Of a stretch of 44,039 nt of DNA, positions 22,434 through 31,206 are shown one piece after another; positions within the stretch are counted from its first letter, which is position 1; every line of letters begins with the position of its first letter. The stretch spans positions 1 through 44,039 of the forward strand of contig JAIXWE010000011.1 of the NCBI GenBank assembly GCA_027482195.1, written 5' to 3'. Origin of the DNA: Alphaproteobacteria bacterium. Lineage in GTDB: Bacteria; Pseudomonadota; Alphaproteobacteria; Micavibrionales; Micavibrionaceae. A program made the translations under genes and the position numbers. The notes beneath the pieces were generated by a model. The model was not told where the DNA came from, did no database searches, and was given only the letters and a program-made list of their open reading frames with translations.

Positions 22434-23956
22434 TCATAATGATCGCGGATCAGGCTGTTGAGAAGGCGCACACCATATCCACGCGCAAAGGGCACGGGGT
22501 GAACGGCCTTACCACCGCGTGTCATTGCTGTGCCCGCGATATCAATATGGGCCCACGGGCGTTTTGCGTCGATAAACTCCTCTAAAAATGCGGCGGCTGT
22601 GCAAGATCCACCCAGGCGGCCATTGCCAACATTTTTGATGTCCGCGAATACAGAATCCATTTCCTTGCGGAAATTGCTATCAACCGGCATGCGCCAGATT
22701 TTTTCACCCGACACCGCACTTGCGGCCGATAATTTTTGCCACAATTCATCGCTGTTGCTAAAGACACCCGCATAATCAGCACCAAGTGCAATCATGATTG
22801 CGCCGGTTAATGTGGCCAAATCCACAATCGCTTTCGGGTCATGTTTTTTCTGAATGTAAGAAAGAACATCCGCTAAAACCAAACGCCCTTCTGCATCCGT
22901 GTTCAAAATTTCCACCGTCTTACCGGAATAAGATGTGATGATGTCTTGCGGGCGCGTGGCCTCATCGGAAATTGCGTTCTCCGCCAAGGCGACAATCGCC
23001 ACAACTTGCGCTTTTGATTTGCGTGCGGCAATGACATGCATCGCCCCCACAACGGCGGCCGCACCGGCCATGTCCATCTTCATGTCCATCATGCCTTCGT
23101 AAGGTTTGACGTTCAGCCCACCTGAATCAAAGGTGATCCCTTTCCCCACCAAAGCAACTGGCTTTGTCATTTTTTTGGATTTTGGTTTTTTACCACCATA
23201 CCAACGCATAACAACCACACGCGGCAGATGTTCGGACGCATGACCCACCGCCATCACCAAGTTAAAACCTTGTTTCACCAATTGATCCGGCGAGAGAATT
23301 TCAACATCAACCCCCAAAGGTGTCAGGGTCGTTTTAATTTTTTTCGCAAAAGTTTCTGGATAAAGTTTATTCGGCGGCTCATTCACCAAATCGCGGGTCA
23401 GGCAAATGGCTTTGACTTCTTGTTCAATATTTTTAAGATGATTTGCCGCGCGTTTTTGATCTTTGATAATGACAGCAAGCGTTTGAAGCTTTGCGGTTTT
23501 CTCTTTTTTAAGTGTCGTTTTGTAATGATTGAATTGATAAGACCCTAAACGCATCCCGCTGACAACAGATCCTAAAAACTCAGAAGCGGAAAGATTTTCA
23601 CATTTCACTTCATCGGAATTTAAAAGAATAGCACGTTGTGCCCCATGTGCATTCAACGCTTGCAAAAGTTTACCACCCATTTCTTCCGTATCATGCGCGG
23701 TCACCGTTTTGACATCCCCCACACCCATAAGAATAACGCGCAGGTAAGGAGCCTTGGCAGACAACGCAATGGTCATAGCGTGACCGCTTGCGGCTTTAAA
23801 ATTCGGGTGAGTGCTTAATTGATGTTTCAAAATTCCACCCAATAACTGGTCCAATAACGCGCCCGCTTGGGTCAATTTCTTGTCATCAGCGACATATAAA
23901 ATGGCGGTATCCGCTTTGGCTTTGGTGGAAGTGGTGAGGTCAACGGTAAAGCTCAT
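22430..23956 (-). CDS. pepA: Leucyl aminopeptidase (M17)
   Basis: A 508-residue cytosolic aminopeptidase. The dinuclear zinc/manganese site is visible in VGKGITFDSGGLNVKP and the family signature NTDAEGRLVLADVL. An N-terminal regulatory domain of about 160 residues precedes the catalytic part. The C-terminus RGYGVRLLNSLI is typical. In proteobacteria pepA is commonly followed by holC; here epmB/kamA lies between them. It diverges from lptF, also a common arrangement. Confidence 0.96.
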   Translation of the reverse strand: MSFTVDLTTSTKAKADTAILYVADDKKLTQAGALLDQLLGGILKHQLSTHPNFKAASGHAMTIALSAKAPYLRVILMGVGDVKTVTAHDTEEMGGKLLQALNAHGAQRAILLNSDEVKCENLSASEFLGSVVSGMRLGSYQFNHYKTTLKKEKTAKLQTLAVIIKDQKRAANHLKNIEQEVKAICLTRDLVNEPPNKLYPETFAKKIKTTLTPLGVDVEILSPDQLVKQGFNLVMAVGHASEHLPRVVVMRWYGGKKPKSKKMTKPVALVGKGITFDSGGLNVKPYEGMMDMKMDMAGAAAVVGAMHVIAARKSKAQVVAIVALAENAISDEATRPQDIITSYSGKTVEILNTDAEGRLVLADVLSYIQKKHDPKAIVDLATLTGAIMIALGADYAGVFSNSDELWQKLSAASAVSGEKIWRMPVDSNFRKEMDSVFADIKNVGNGRLGGSCTAAAFLEEFIDAKRPWAHIDIAGTAMTRGGKAVHPVPFARGYGVRLLNSLIRDHYE

Positions 23957-24039
23957 GGTTTTTCTCTTGGTTTTGTAAAAAAATCAACGAAGATGAACCT
24001 AGCATTTACACATCGTTGCGCCAAGGGTAATGTCAAAAA

Positions 24040-25164
24040 ATGATATCTATTATTGACCGTTATGTGCTGCGGCAATTGACGTGGGCGATCCTTTTTATTG
24101 CCGGGGTTTTGACGGCTTTGGTGTTGCTCACGCAATCTATGCGCTTTTTGGAGCTCATTATTGGCGTCGGTGCATCCGGAGGGGCATTTTGGACGCTGGT
24201 GGCTTTGATCATTCCAAAGTTTCTTGAGATTATTTTGCCCCTGGGAATTTTGGCCACCATTTTATTTGTTTATAACCGCGCGATCATCGACAGCGAGCTT
24301 GTGGTGTTAAAAGCTTTAGGGTTTTCCTCGATGCGTCTTGCGCGTCCCGCTTTGATATTGGCGTTTTTGTGCATGATTTTTTTAATGATTGTGATGGTGT
24401 GGGTGGTGCCCGCCACAAACACGCAACTGAATCAAAAACGCCATAATTTGAATGCGCAAATGTCGGCGCTTTTGTTTCGCGAGGGTGTGTTTAATCAAGC
24501 GGGCAACGGCTTGATGGTTTATATTCGCACACGTGATGAAAATGGTGCGTTAAAGGGCGTGATTATTCATGATAAGCGCAACAAAGCCCAACTACCATCA
24601 ACCATTATTGCAAGCAAAGGTATGTTGGTCGCAACCCCGCAAGGCCAGCAAGTGATTGTTTCAGATGGCACACGCCAAGATTTTGACCCCAAAGCGCGCG
24701 TTTTGCGCCGTCTTGATTTTGCCCAATATACAATTGATATTCCCAATGAAATGACCCCGCGGGATCAACGTTGGCGTGAGCCGGATGAGCGATCTTTTAT
24801 TGAGTTGTTGCATCCGGATATGAATGATGTCGACACACAAAAAAATATCAATGCGATGCGTTTGGAGCTTCATAAGCGATTGGCTGTGCCGTTTCTTATT
24901 CCGGCGATGAGCCTTATTGCTTTGTGCGGAATTTTGCTCGGGCCCCTAGATCGGCGCGGACAAAGCAAACGTATTTTGGCAAGTGTTGCGGTTGCCGTCT
25001 TCTTTTATGCCTTTTATTTATTTGCTTATAATATCGGGCGTTCACATGGTGCGGGAATCTTTCTTATGTATGCGCTTCCCTTATGTGTGATTGTGATTGG
25101 GTTAGTATTTTTGAAGGGGTGGAATCATGTGCGCGTGGTTCCTAAAGTACAGGAACATTCATGA
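24040..25164 (+). CDS. lptF: LPS export permease LptF
   Basis: A 374-residue inner-membrane protein of the LptB2FG complex. It begins MISIIDRYVLRQLTWAILF, has three N-terminal membrane segments, a periplasmic beta-jellyroll (about 125-270) and three C-terminal segments, with the cytoplasmic coupling region RAIIDSELVVLKALGFS that contacts LptB. It starts the operon with lptG, overlapping it by 4 bp (ATGA). Divergent pepA shares the 83-bp upstream gap. Confidence 0.93.
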   Translation: MISIIDRYVLRQLTWAILFIAGVLTALVLLTQSMRFLELIIGVGASGGAFWTLVALIIPKFLEIILPLGILATILFVYNRAIIDSELVVLKALGFSSMRLARPALILAFLCMIFLMIVMVWVVPATNTQLNQKRHNLNAQMSALLFREGVFNQAGNGLMVYIRTRDENGALKGVIIHDKRNKAQLPSTIIASKGMLVATPQGQQVIVSDGTRQDFDPKARVLRRLDFAQYTIDIPNEMTPRDQRWREPDERSFIELLHPDMNDVDTQKNINAMRLELHKRLAVPFLIPAMSLIALCGILLGPLDRRGQSKRILASVAVAVFFYAFYLFAYNIGRSHGAGIFLMYALPLCVIVIGLVFLKGWNHVRVVPKVQEHS

Positions 25165-26273
25165 ATTTTGTCACATCCCTCACATCAACTTTGGCGCGTT
25201 ATTTGGCTAAAATTTACATGCTGAATGTGCTTGGCATGGCGGTTATTTTGTCGGGCGTTGTCTTTTTGTTTGATCTTATTGAGTTGCTGCGCCGTTCTGC
25301 AAAGGCGGGTGATGTGTCTTTGGGTATTGTTTTGCAAATGGGCATTTTGAAAATGCCTGAAATGCTTCAAATTATTGCACCCTTTATTATTCTCTTTGCC
25401 GCCTTGTTTACGTTTTGGCAATTAGCCCGGCGATCGGAATTGGTTGTCTTGCGCGCCGCCGGAATTTCGGCGTGGCAATTTCTTCTTCCCATTCTCACCG
25501 TGGCGGTAAGTTTGGGGGTTGTTTTCACGGCCGTGATTAATCCCGTCGGGGCTATTTTTTATGGTCATTACAGCGTTCTTGAAAGCCGTTATTTGAGCAA
25601 AAAAAATAGTTTTGTTGCCGTATTTGATGATGGTTTGTGGTTAAGGCAAGAACAAAAAGATAACAAAGGTTTGATTGTTATTCATGCGGAAGAGGTTGAT
25701 GTTGCGGTGTGGCGGTTGACGGATGTCATGGCACTTTACATTGATGAGGGTGGAAAACTTTCATATCGCCTTGATGCCGATGCGGCGGAGTTGAAAAAAG
25801 GGCAATGGATTTTCCGGGGTGTGACAGACAGCACTCTGGAATCCCAAACCCAACCACTTAAAATGGTTACAGTTCCAACCGATTTAACCGCACAAGATAT
25901 TGAAGATAGTTTTGCGCAACCCGATGCATTAGGGTTTTGGTCGTTGCCCAAAATGATTCATACACTGGACAGCACCGGATTCGATTCAACGCGCTTGCGC
26001 ATTCATTTTCAAAATCTTCTCGCAAAACCGTTTTTGTTCGCGGGGATGATTATTCTGGCTGCGATTGTTGCCTTGCGCCCCCAACGGGCGGGAAGCACAT
26101 TTTTATATATTATTTCAGGTGTTTTGGCCGGATTTGGGATCTTTTTTATCTCAAGCTTTTTGCAAGCTTTGGGCGGGTCGCACCAGATTCCGGTTTTTCT
26201 TGCGGCGTGGAGCCCCGCACTTTTGTGTCTTTTGTTTGGTGTCACCGCACTTTTGACCCAAGAAGACGGATAA
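25161..26273 (+). CDS. lptG: LPS export permease LptG
   Basis: A 370-residue partner of LptF with the same layout: N-terminal segments (YLAKIYMLNVLGMAVILSGVVFLFD), a coupling helix (RRSELVVLRAAGISAWQ), a periplasmic jellyroll (about 125-265) and C-terminal segments (LFAGMIILAAIVALRP). Together with LptB (6.2-6.9 kb in this window) it forms the LPS extractor. There is no terminator in the 190 bp before mlaA. Confidence 0.93.
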   Translation: MNFVTSLTSTLARYLAKIYMLNVLGMAVILSGVVFLFDLIELLRRSAKAGDVSLGIVLQMGILKMPEMLQIIAPFIILFAALFTFWQLARRSELVVLRAAGISAWQFLLPILTVAVSLGVVFTAVINPVGAIFYGHYSVLESRYLSKKNSFVAVFDDGLWLRQEQKDNKGLIVIHAEEVDVAVWRLTDVMALYIDEGGKLSYRLDADAAELKKGQWIFRGVTDSTLESQTQPLKMVTVPTDLTAQDIEDSFAQPDALGFWSLPKMIHTLDSTGFDSTRLRIHFQNLLAKPFLFAGMIILAAIVALRPQRAGSTFLYIISGVLAGFGIFFISSFLQALGGSHQIPVFLAAWSPALLCLLFGVTALLTQEDG

Positions 26274-26331
26274 TATTTCATAATAACGTTGCGAATTTGT
26301 CACAGAGAAATGATTTTATTTTTCCCTTGCC

Positions 26332-26362
26332 TTGATCTAGAAATCGTTTAAGTCCTTATAAT
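26332..26362 (+). promoter_or_regulatory. Candidate promoter of mlaA
   Basis: TATAAT (26357-26362) is a perfect -10. The best -35 is TTGATC (26332-26337) with a long 19-base spacer, so the assignment is tentative. The leader to the mlaA start is about 95 bases, AT-rich, with no structure I can name. Confidence 0.4.
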
Positions 26363-26463
26363 TGTTGTGCTTCGCAATAACTTTAATAGTTTTTTCATGC
26401 GCGTTTGATTTAATTTAAAAAGCGTGACTTTTATGTGACGTTTGTTCGAAAAGGGGTTTATGA

Positions 26464-27210
26464 ATGGCGTTTTCTTCTCAGCTTTCACGCTTTAAGTTTC
26501 TGGCTCTTGCCTGTGCTTCTGTTGTGGCTTTGTCGGCGTGTGGGACCGCAACGGGATCGGATATCGATGATCCGGCCGAAGGGCTTAACCGCGCAATTTT
26601 TAAATTCAATGACGCTGTTGATGAGGCGGTTTTGGAGCCGGTGGCACGGGGTTACCGTGCGGGCGTGCCAAAACCTGCACGTACTGGTGTGCGCAATGTG
26701 TTGCGCAACCTCGAAAGCCCCACTGTGGTTGCCAACAACCTTCTTCAAGGAAATTTGACCGGAGCCGGAGACGCAACAACACGCTTTGTGGCCAACACTT
26801 TGCTTGGTTTTGGTGGTTTGGTTGACGTGGCGGGGAATGAAGGTGTGCGTTACCGCGATGAAGATTTCGGCCAGACATTGGGTGTTTGGGGCGTTGGTAA
26901 TTCCCCTTACCTTGTTTTGCCAATCTTGGGCCCAAGTTCGGTGCGTGATGCAACCGGCATGGTCGTTGATGGTTTCACCGATCCTTTGAATTTGTGGTTA
27001 ATGAACACCGATCGTGAAGAATGGTTCTTTGCCCGCGTGGGTGTTGCCACAATTGACAGACGTGAAGAGCTTCTTGATGCGCTTGCGGATATCAAGAAAA
27101 ACTCGATTGATCATTACGCCGCTATTCGCAGTGCATACACACAACGCCGTGCGGCCGAAATCACCAATGGCGATGGTGGGGGTGATTCATCCTTGCCCGA
27201 TATTCCATGA
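26464..27210 (+). CDS. mlaA: Phospholipid-transport outer-membrane lipoprotein MlaA (VacJ)
   Basis: A 248-residue lipoprotein. The signal peptide ends at the lipobox ALSAC (Cys26). The MlaA core is clear: DPAEGLNRAIFKFNDAVDEAVLEPVARGYR near the N-terminus, then FVANTLLGFGGLVDVAG, FGQTLGVWGVGNSPYLVLPILGPSSVRD and a C-terminal part ending LPDIP. MlaA pulls mislocalised phospholipids from the outer leaflet and hands them to MlaC, whose gene follows. AAAAGGGG upstream supports the start. Confidence 0.95.
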   Translation: MAFSSQLSRFKFLALACASVVALSACGTATGSDIDDPAEGLNRAIFKFNDAVDEAVLEPVARGYRAGVPKPARTGVRNVLRNLESPTVVANNLLQGNLTGAGDATTRFVANTLLGFGGLVDVAGNEGVRYRDEDFGQTLGVWGVGNSPYLVLPILGPSSVRDATGMVVDGFTDPLNLWLMNTDREEWFFARVGVATIDRREELLDALADIKKNSIDHYAAIRSAYTQRRAAEITNGDGGGDSSLPDIP

Positions 27211-27232
27211 TCTGGTGATGCCAAATATTCGC

Positions 27233-27260
27233 AAAAACCCGCCGCAAGGCGGGTTTTTTT
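27233..27260 (+). terminator. Intrinsic terminator after mlaA
   Basis: AAAAACCCGCC-gcaa-GGCGGGTTTTTTT: a GC-rich 6-bp stem extended by A-T pairs, a GCAA tetraloop and a T-run. It separates mlaA from mlaC, so mlaC likely has its own promoter in the following 100 bp. Confidence 0.88.
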
Positions 27261-27362
27261 GATCTTTCTTGCTTTTAGGGTTGCACAACGACGTCTTTAC
27301 GGCGTAAAAAACGAAACCATTTGATAAATTATCGCGAATAAGAAGTAACAGAGGAAAAAAAA

Positions 27363-28052
27363 ATGACCATCGCCCGCTCCGCTTTAATTCTGACCTTGTT
27401 GTCAAGCTTGTCGTTTGCCCCAACATCTTTGCACGCGCAAGATCTGCGTGCCCCAAGTGTTGGCGGATCAATTTACATGGAAGTTGCCGAATCAGCCGCC
27501 CCGCAAAATCAACAAGCGGCCTTTAACTTTGTCAAAAGCATGACGGATCGTGGTTTGGCCTTCTTGGCAAATACGGAGCTGACCAAGGCTCAAAAATCAA
27601 ATGAATTCCGCAAGCTTTTGGAATCAAGCTTTGATCTTGACACAATTGGCCGCTTTGCTTTGGGGCGTTATTGGAACACCGCATCGCCTGCGCAAAAAAG
27701 CGAATATTCGAAGTTGTTTCGCAAGATGGTCGTCGATGTTTATACAAACCGGTTTGATGAATATAAAGGTCAAAAGGTTGAGGTGAAATCGTTTCGCCCC
27801 GTTGGTAATTCCGACACATTGGTGACATCGTTTATTGTTGCACCTTCGGGCGGCGATCCGGTTCAGGTGGATTGGCGCGTGCGCAACAAAGGCGGTTATT
27901 ACAAGATTGTTGATGTGATTGTTGCGGGTGTCAGCATGAGCGTGACACAACGCTCTGACTTTTCATCTGTTATCCAACAAGGCGGCGGTGATTTAGACGC
28001 TCTTTTGGCCAAGCTTCGCAGCGGAAGCTTGAGCAAAGAAAAGCAATCGTAA
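27363..28052 (+). CDS. mlaC: Phospholipid-binding periplasmic protein MlaC
   Basis: A 229-residue periplasmic protein with a signal peptide (to about residue 25, SLHAQD). The MlaC/Ttg2D domain is visible: NFVKSMTDRGLAFLANTELT, FDLDTIGRFALGRYWNTASP and VDWRVRNKGGYYKIVDVIVAGVSM. It carries phospholipid between MlaA and the inner-membrane MlaFEDB transporter, whose genes are not in this window. GAGGA upstream supports the start. It is convergent with the first DotA-like gene (9-bp gap, no terminator seen). Confidence 0.94.
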   Translation: MTIARSALILTLLSSLSFAPTSLHAQDLRAPSVGGSIYMEVAESAAPQNQQAAFNFVKSMTDRGLAFLANTELTKAQKSNEFRKLLESSFDLDTIGRFALGRYWNTASPAQKSEYSKLFRKMVVDVYTNRFDEYKGQKVEVKSFRPVGNSDTLVTSFIVAPSGGDPVQVDWRVRNKGGYYKIVDVIVAGVSMSVTQRSDFSSVIQQGGGDLDALLAKLRSGSLSKEKQS

Positions 28053-28061
28053 TTCATTTTA

Positions 28062-31000
28062 TTATTGAGGCTTTGCCATTTTACCGGCGGCTCCCGCCAA
28101 GCCTTGCAAGGCTTGCGCACCTTGTTGCAATCCACCTGTCACTTGTTGCGTGATTTGCGATCCGGCAATGGCTGTGTATTGCGTCAAGTTCTGAGCCGGA
28201 TCTTGGGTCATATCCGAGAAGGTCGATACAGAGGTCCCCATCCAACGCATAAGCTGATTGGGAATAAGGTCAATCAACTTAAAGGATGACAAGGCCATGA
28301 TGTAAAGAATAACCGCATACATCACGGTGAAGAAAAGTTGGTCGATGGGGCTTCGTACCATTTCTTCAACACGCACATTTCCTTCACCCGTTGGTTCATA
28401 CCCGGTCAAATTCCCAACCACCAGATCGAAAATATCATTTAACACGGCCGCCGATGCCGCAAAGATGGTCACGGCCGCCATTAAACCGAACAAAATTAAA
28501 ATTGGACGTAGGAAGATTTCGAAAATCATATAATAACCATTGGCCGCCGCATCACCCGGCAACCCATTTCCATCAATGCGCAAATGTGCCAACGCCCATA
28601 AAGGCACACCCACCATCGCTTCGAATACACCTTTCACCCAATTGCCCATAGCAAAGAAGAAATAGAGGAACGGCAAAAACGGAATCACATAGAATAAAAT
28701 AAAGCCGGCGGTGAGGGTAATGGTCGCGGCGGAGAAAAACAGACCGCTTACCGACATTGCCAAATTTCCAACGGCGTTTTGCTGGCCCAAGGCTGCGACG
28801 ATTCCACCTGCGGCACCGGCCATTCCTATCCCTAAGTTGCGGATGGTCGCTTCGATCAAACCTTTGCCAATTCCGACAAGTTGCGCCAAAGGATGCGCTT
28901 CACGGTTTTGCGGATCGCGCAGGTTAAACAAACCTTGAATCCCAAACAATGAGCGTATGGCATCCGACAAGACATTGCCAGTTTTGGGTTGGTAAATGCT
29001 GTTTTGCGCGGCGCGATACCAATCTTGATAAATTTTGTTAAGTCCATCTGCGTAAGCGATTTGTTCCGCGCCACCCAAATACATGGCACCACTTCCACCA
29101 CCCGTGGTTGGAGCAAATTGCGTTTCGGGATCAATTCCTTGATTGGTTTGGCGTTTAATGCGCAAGACATCTTCCATCAAAGCGGGCATACGTGATGGTG
29201 ACGGCACATTCCACGCAGCCCCCACCAAAGCCCCATTCATTTTTGCAATTTGATTATACCAGATGGCCGCACCACCCCATCCGCGCGCAATATTTTCGGG
29301 CGGTAAATCAAAGCGATACTCTTTTCCATCAATCGTGACAGATCCACCTTGAATCGCATTGCGTTGCGCGGCGACGGCTTTATTGAGAATGCTGGTGAGG
29401 ATAAGATCTTGTGAACTTAATCCCGAATATTTATCATAAAGACCGGCTGGGTTTTCACCATTGCCCACGCGATAAGCGGTTGAGGCATATTTGGGAATAG
29501 CCTCTTCCCTTGGTCCAATGGCTTGGGCAATTCTTTGCTTTTCCTCATCAGGAATGGAACAGGTTTTCTTTTCAATCACAAAGCTTAAAGCATGTTTCAA
29601 AAGAGCTTGGTCACCCGGGCGGCCGACAACAGGGGTTAACTTCCCGCTATCACACAAGGTATTTTGCGCATAATTTAATGTGGTTTTACCATCGGGGTCA
29701 GTATCACTTCCACCAAAATTGCCCCAAAGATGTTTTAATTGTGAAAAGTATCCTTCTTGGATAACCCGCGCACCCGGTTCAGTCAGAGCGGAGGTCGGTA
29801 AAACAATTTCGCCGCAACTTGGGTAAACATTTCCGGCAAATTGGCCATAGCTGCAATCACGATCGCCAAAGCGGATGGTGATGTCGCCATTGTTACTAAA
29901 GGCCAAGGCATCGTCATAGGATGCGGAAGACAGGCGCTTGGCATTTTTTGCAATGTCGCCGCCACTGCGCACAATCCACGCATCAACAAAAACATTTTCT
30001 TTATTGGAGTTGCATTTATTTGCCTCATCCGCTTGAGGAAGTGCGGAAGGGTCAATCGAGGTGATCGGGTCGGCAACAACGGCGGCGCTTGCTGAATCTT
30101 CCGTAAAGGCTTTGCATGCATGTGCCAATGACATGAATTGCAACATTCCCGCCACATCCGCATTTTGCGGCTTTACCACCAAATTATTGGCATTATTTTT
30201 CATTTCATCTTGAGAGACTTGAGAGAATAAAATCCATCCATTGGTCGCAAAATTTGAACCCCATTTCGCGGCATAAAGCGTGATATATTGCGCGGCGTTT
30301 AATCCGTTAGCGAGGGGGATCAGCAATCCAATCGCCATCACCAAACGAATGGGTGCCCAGACAGAATTGAAACGCTTCCCAAAAGGCACGCCGGTTTGGG
30401 CAGTTTCTGCAATAATCACCACAATAAAATAAAGAAACAGAAAAATACCAACAACCAAAAGTCCCATGCTGTAAAACTGGAACATGGCATGAAGAGCGTT
30501 GTGATAAGGCCACGGAAAAACCGGCGGCGTGTACACGGTTCCGGTTGGGGAGAAATCAAGCTGTAAATCTGCGGATGTGCCTGCACAGGGGCTTGTCATG
30601 GATACACAAGAATTAAAAATTCCCGGTACGCCAAACACCCGATCCATCATAATAAAGGCAAGATCTTGGCTGCCGCGCAGATATTCATTGACTTGAGGAA
30701 GCCCAAAAAATGCACCAAAGGCAAAAGCTTGGGGCATAAATAACGCAACCATAAAGACAAAAGCTTGGAGGATCAGCAAAACAAGCCCAAGCAGAAGGGC
30801 AAAAAAGATAATCACCTGATCAAGATTTTCTTTGCGAAAACGCAAATGGCGCGCGGCTTGGGAAACCACTTGGGCAATGGAATATTGGCCGATATTACCA
30901 GGGCTTAAGTAAGGGTGACCTTCGGGAAGAAGGCGCACACCGCGATAAACTTGGGCCATAAAAAATGCAAAATAACCAAAGCCGGAAAAGAAAAGCTCAG

Positions 31001-31097
31001 AGATGCGCGGCAAAATACGCGGCAAGGTCGCATATTTAACAACTTCCGCCACCCGAACTGATTTGGGGCGCAGTATGTTTGCAGTTTCCGCCGTCAT
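28062..31097 (-). CDS. DotA/TraY-like giant membrane protein A
   Basis: A 1011-residue polytopic protein. Conserved points shared with the two upstream paralogues: PRILPRISELFFSGFG and RLLPEGHPYL near the N-terminus, DLAFIMMDRVFGVPGIFNS, PFGKRFNSVWAPIRLVMAIG, AAKWGSNFATNGW, YPSCGEIVLP, GWGGAAIWYNQIAKMNG, and near the C-terminus GVPLWALAHLRIDGNGLPGD followed by GYYMIFEIFLRPILILFG. These match DotA/TraY of type IVB secretion and IncI conjugation. It has multiple membrane segments with a large non-membrane region between them. A Gln/Gly/Ala-rich tail ends the protein. No other Dot/Icm or Tra gene is nearby. Its own upstream box (31131-31185) suggests separate transcription from genes B and C. 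Confidence 0.83.
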   Translation of the reverse strand: MTAETANILRPKSVRVAEVVKYATLPRILPRISELFFSGFGYFAFFMAQVYRGVRLLPEGHPYLSPGNIGQYSIAQVVSQAARHLRFRKENLDQVIIFFALLLGLVLLILQAFVFMVALFMPQAFAFGAFFGLPQVNEYLRGSQDLAFIMMDRVFGVPGIFNSCVSMTSPCAGTSADLQLDFSPTGTVYTPPVFPWPYHNALHAMFQFYSMGLLVVGIFLFLYFIVVIIAETAQTGVPFGKRFNSVWAPIRLVMAIGLLIPLANGLNAAQYITLYAAKWGSNFATNGWILFSQVSQDEMKNNANNLVVKPQNADVAGMLQFMSLAHACKAFTEDSASAAVVADPITSIDPSALPQADEANKCNSNKENVFVDAWIVRSGGDIAKNAKRLSSASYDDALAFSNNGDITIRFGDRDCSYGQFAGNVYPSCGEIVLPTSALTEPGARVIQEGYFSQLKHLWGNFGGSDTDPDGKTTLNYAQNTLCDSGKLTPVVGRPGDQALLKHALSFVIEKKTCSIPDEEKQRIAQAIGPREEAIPKYASTAYRVGNGENPAGLYDKYSGLSSQDLILTSILNKAVAAQRNAIQGGSVTIDGKEYRFDLPPENIARGWGGAAIWYNQIAKMNGALVGAAWNVPSPSRMPALMEDVLRIKRQTNQGIDPETQFAPTTGGGSGAMYLGGAEQIAYADGLNKIYQDWYRAAQNSIYQPKTGNVLSDAIRSLFGIQGLFNLRDPQNREAHPLAQLVGIGKGLIEATIRNLGIGMAGAAGGIVAALGQQNAVGNLAMSVSGLFFSAATITLTAGFILFYVIPFLPFLYFFFAMGNWVKGVFEAMVGVPLWALAHLRIDGNGLPGDAAANGYYMIFEIFLRPILILFGLMAAVTIFAASAAVLNDIFDLVVGNLTGYEPTGEGNVRVEEMVRSPIDQLFFTVMYAVILYIMALSSFKLIDLIPNQLMRWMGTSVSTFSDMTQDPAQNLTQYTAIAGSQITQQVTGGLQQGAQALQGLAGAAGKMAKPQ

Positions 31098-31130
31098 CTT
31101 GTTACAACACCCTTAATCCCTTAAACACCG

Positions 31131-31185
31131 ATTATGCCATCTTTAGATTACTAAAATTTTATTTAATTTTGTTTAATTTATCACA
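31131..31185 (-). promoter_or_regulatory. Upstream box and -10 before DotA-like gene A
   Basis: On the minus strand TGTGATA, 8 bases, then AAAATTAAATAAAATTTTA, 15 bases, then CATAAT (31136-31131). The 19-bp AT-rich element is identical to one before DotA-like gene C. A -35 hexamer is not evident, suggesting an activator or an UP-like element. Confidence 0.45.
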
Positions 31186-31206
31186 GTCCCCGTATGATTT
31201 GAAGCC

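Noticed and set aside
31152-31185. CtrA-like TTAA repeats in the box before DotA-like gene A
   Set aside because: The spacing is six bases here and ten before gene C, not the seven expected for CtrA.
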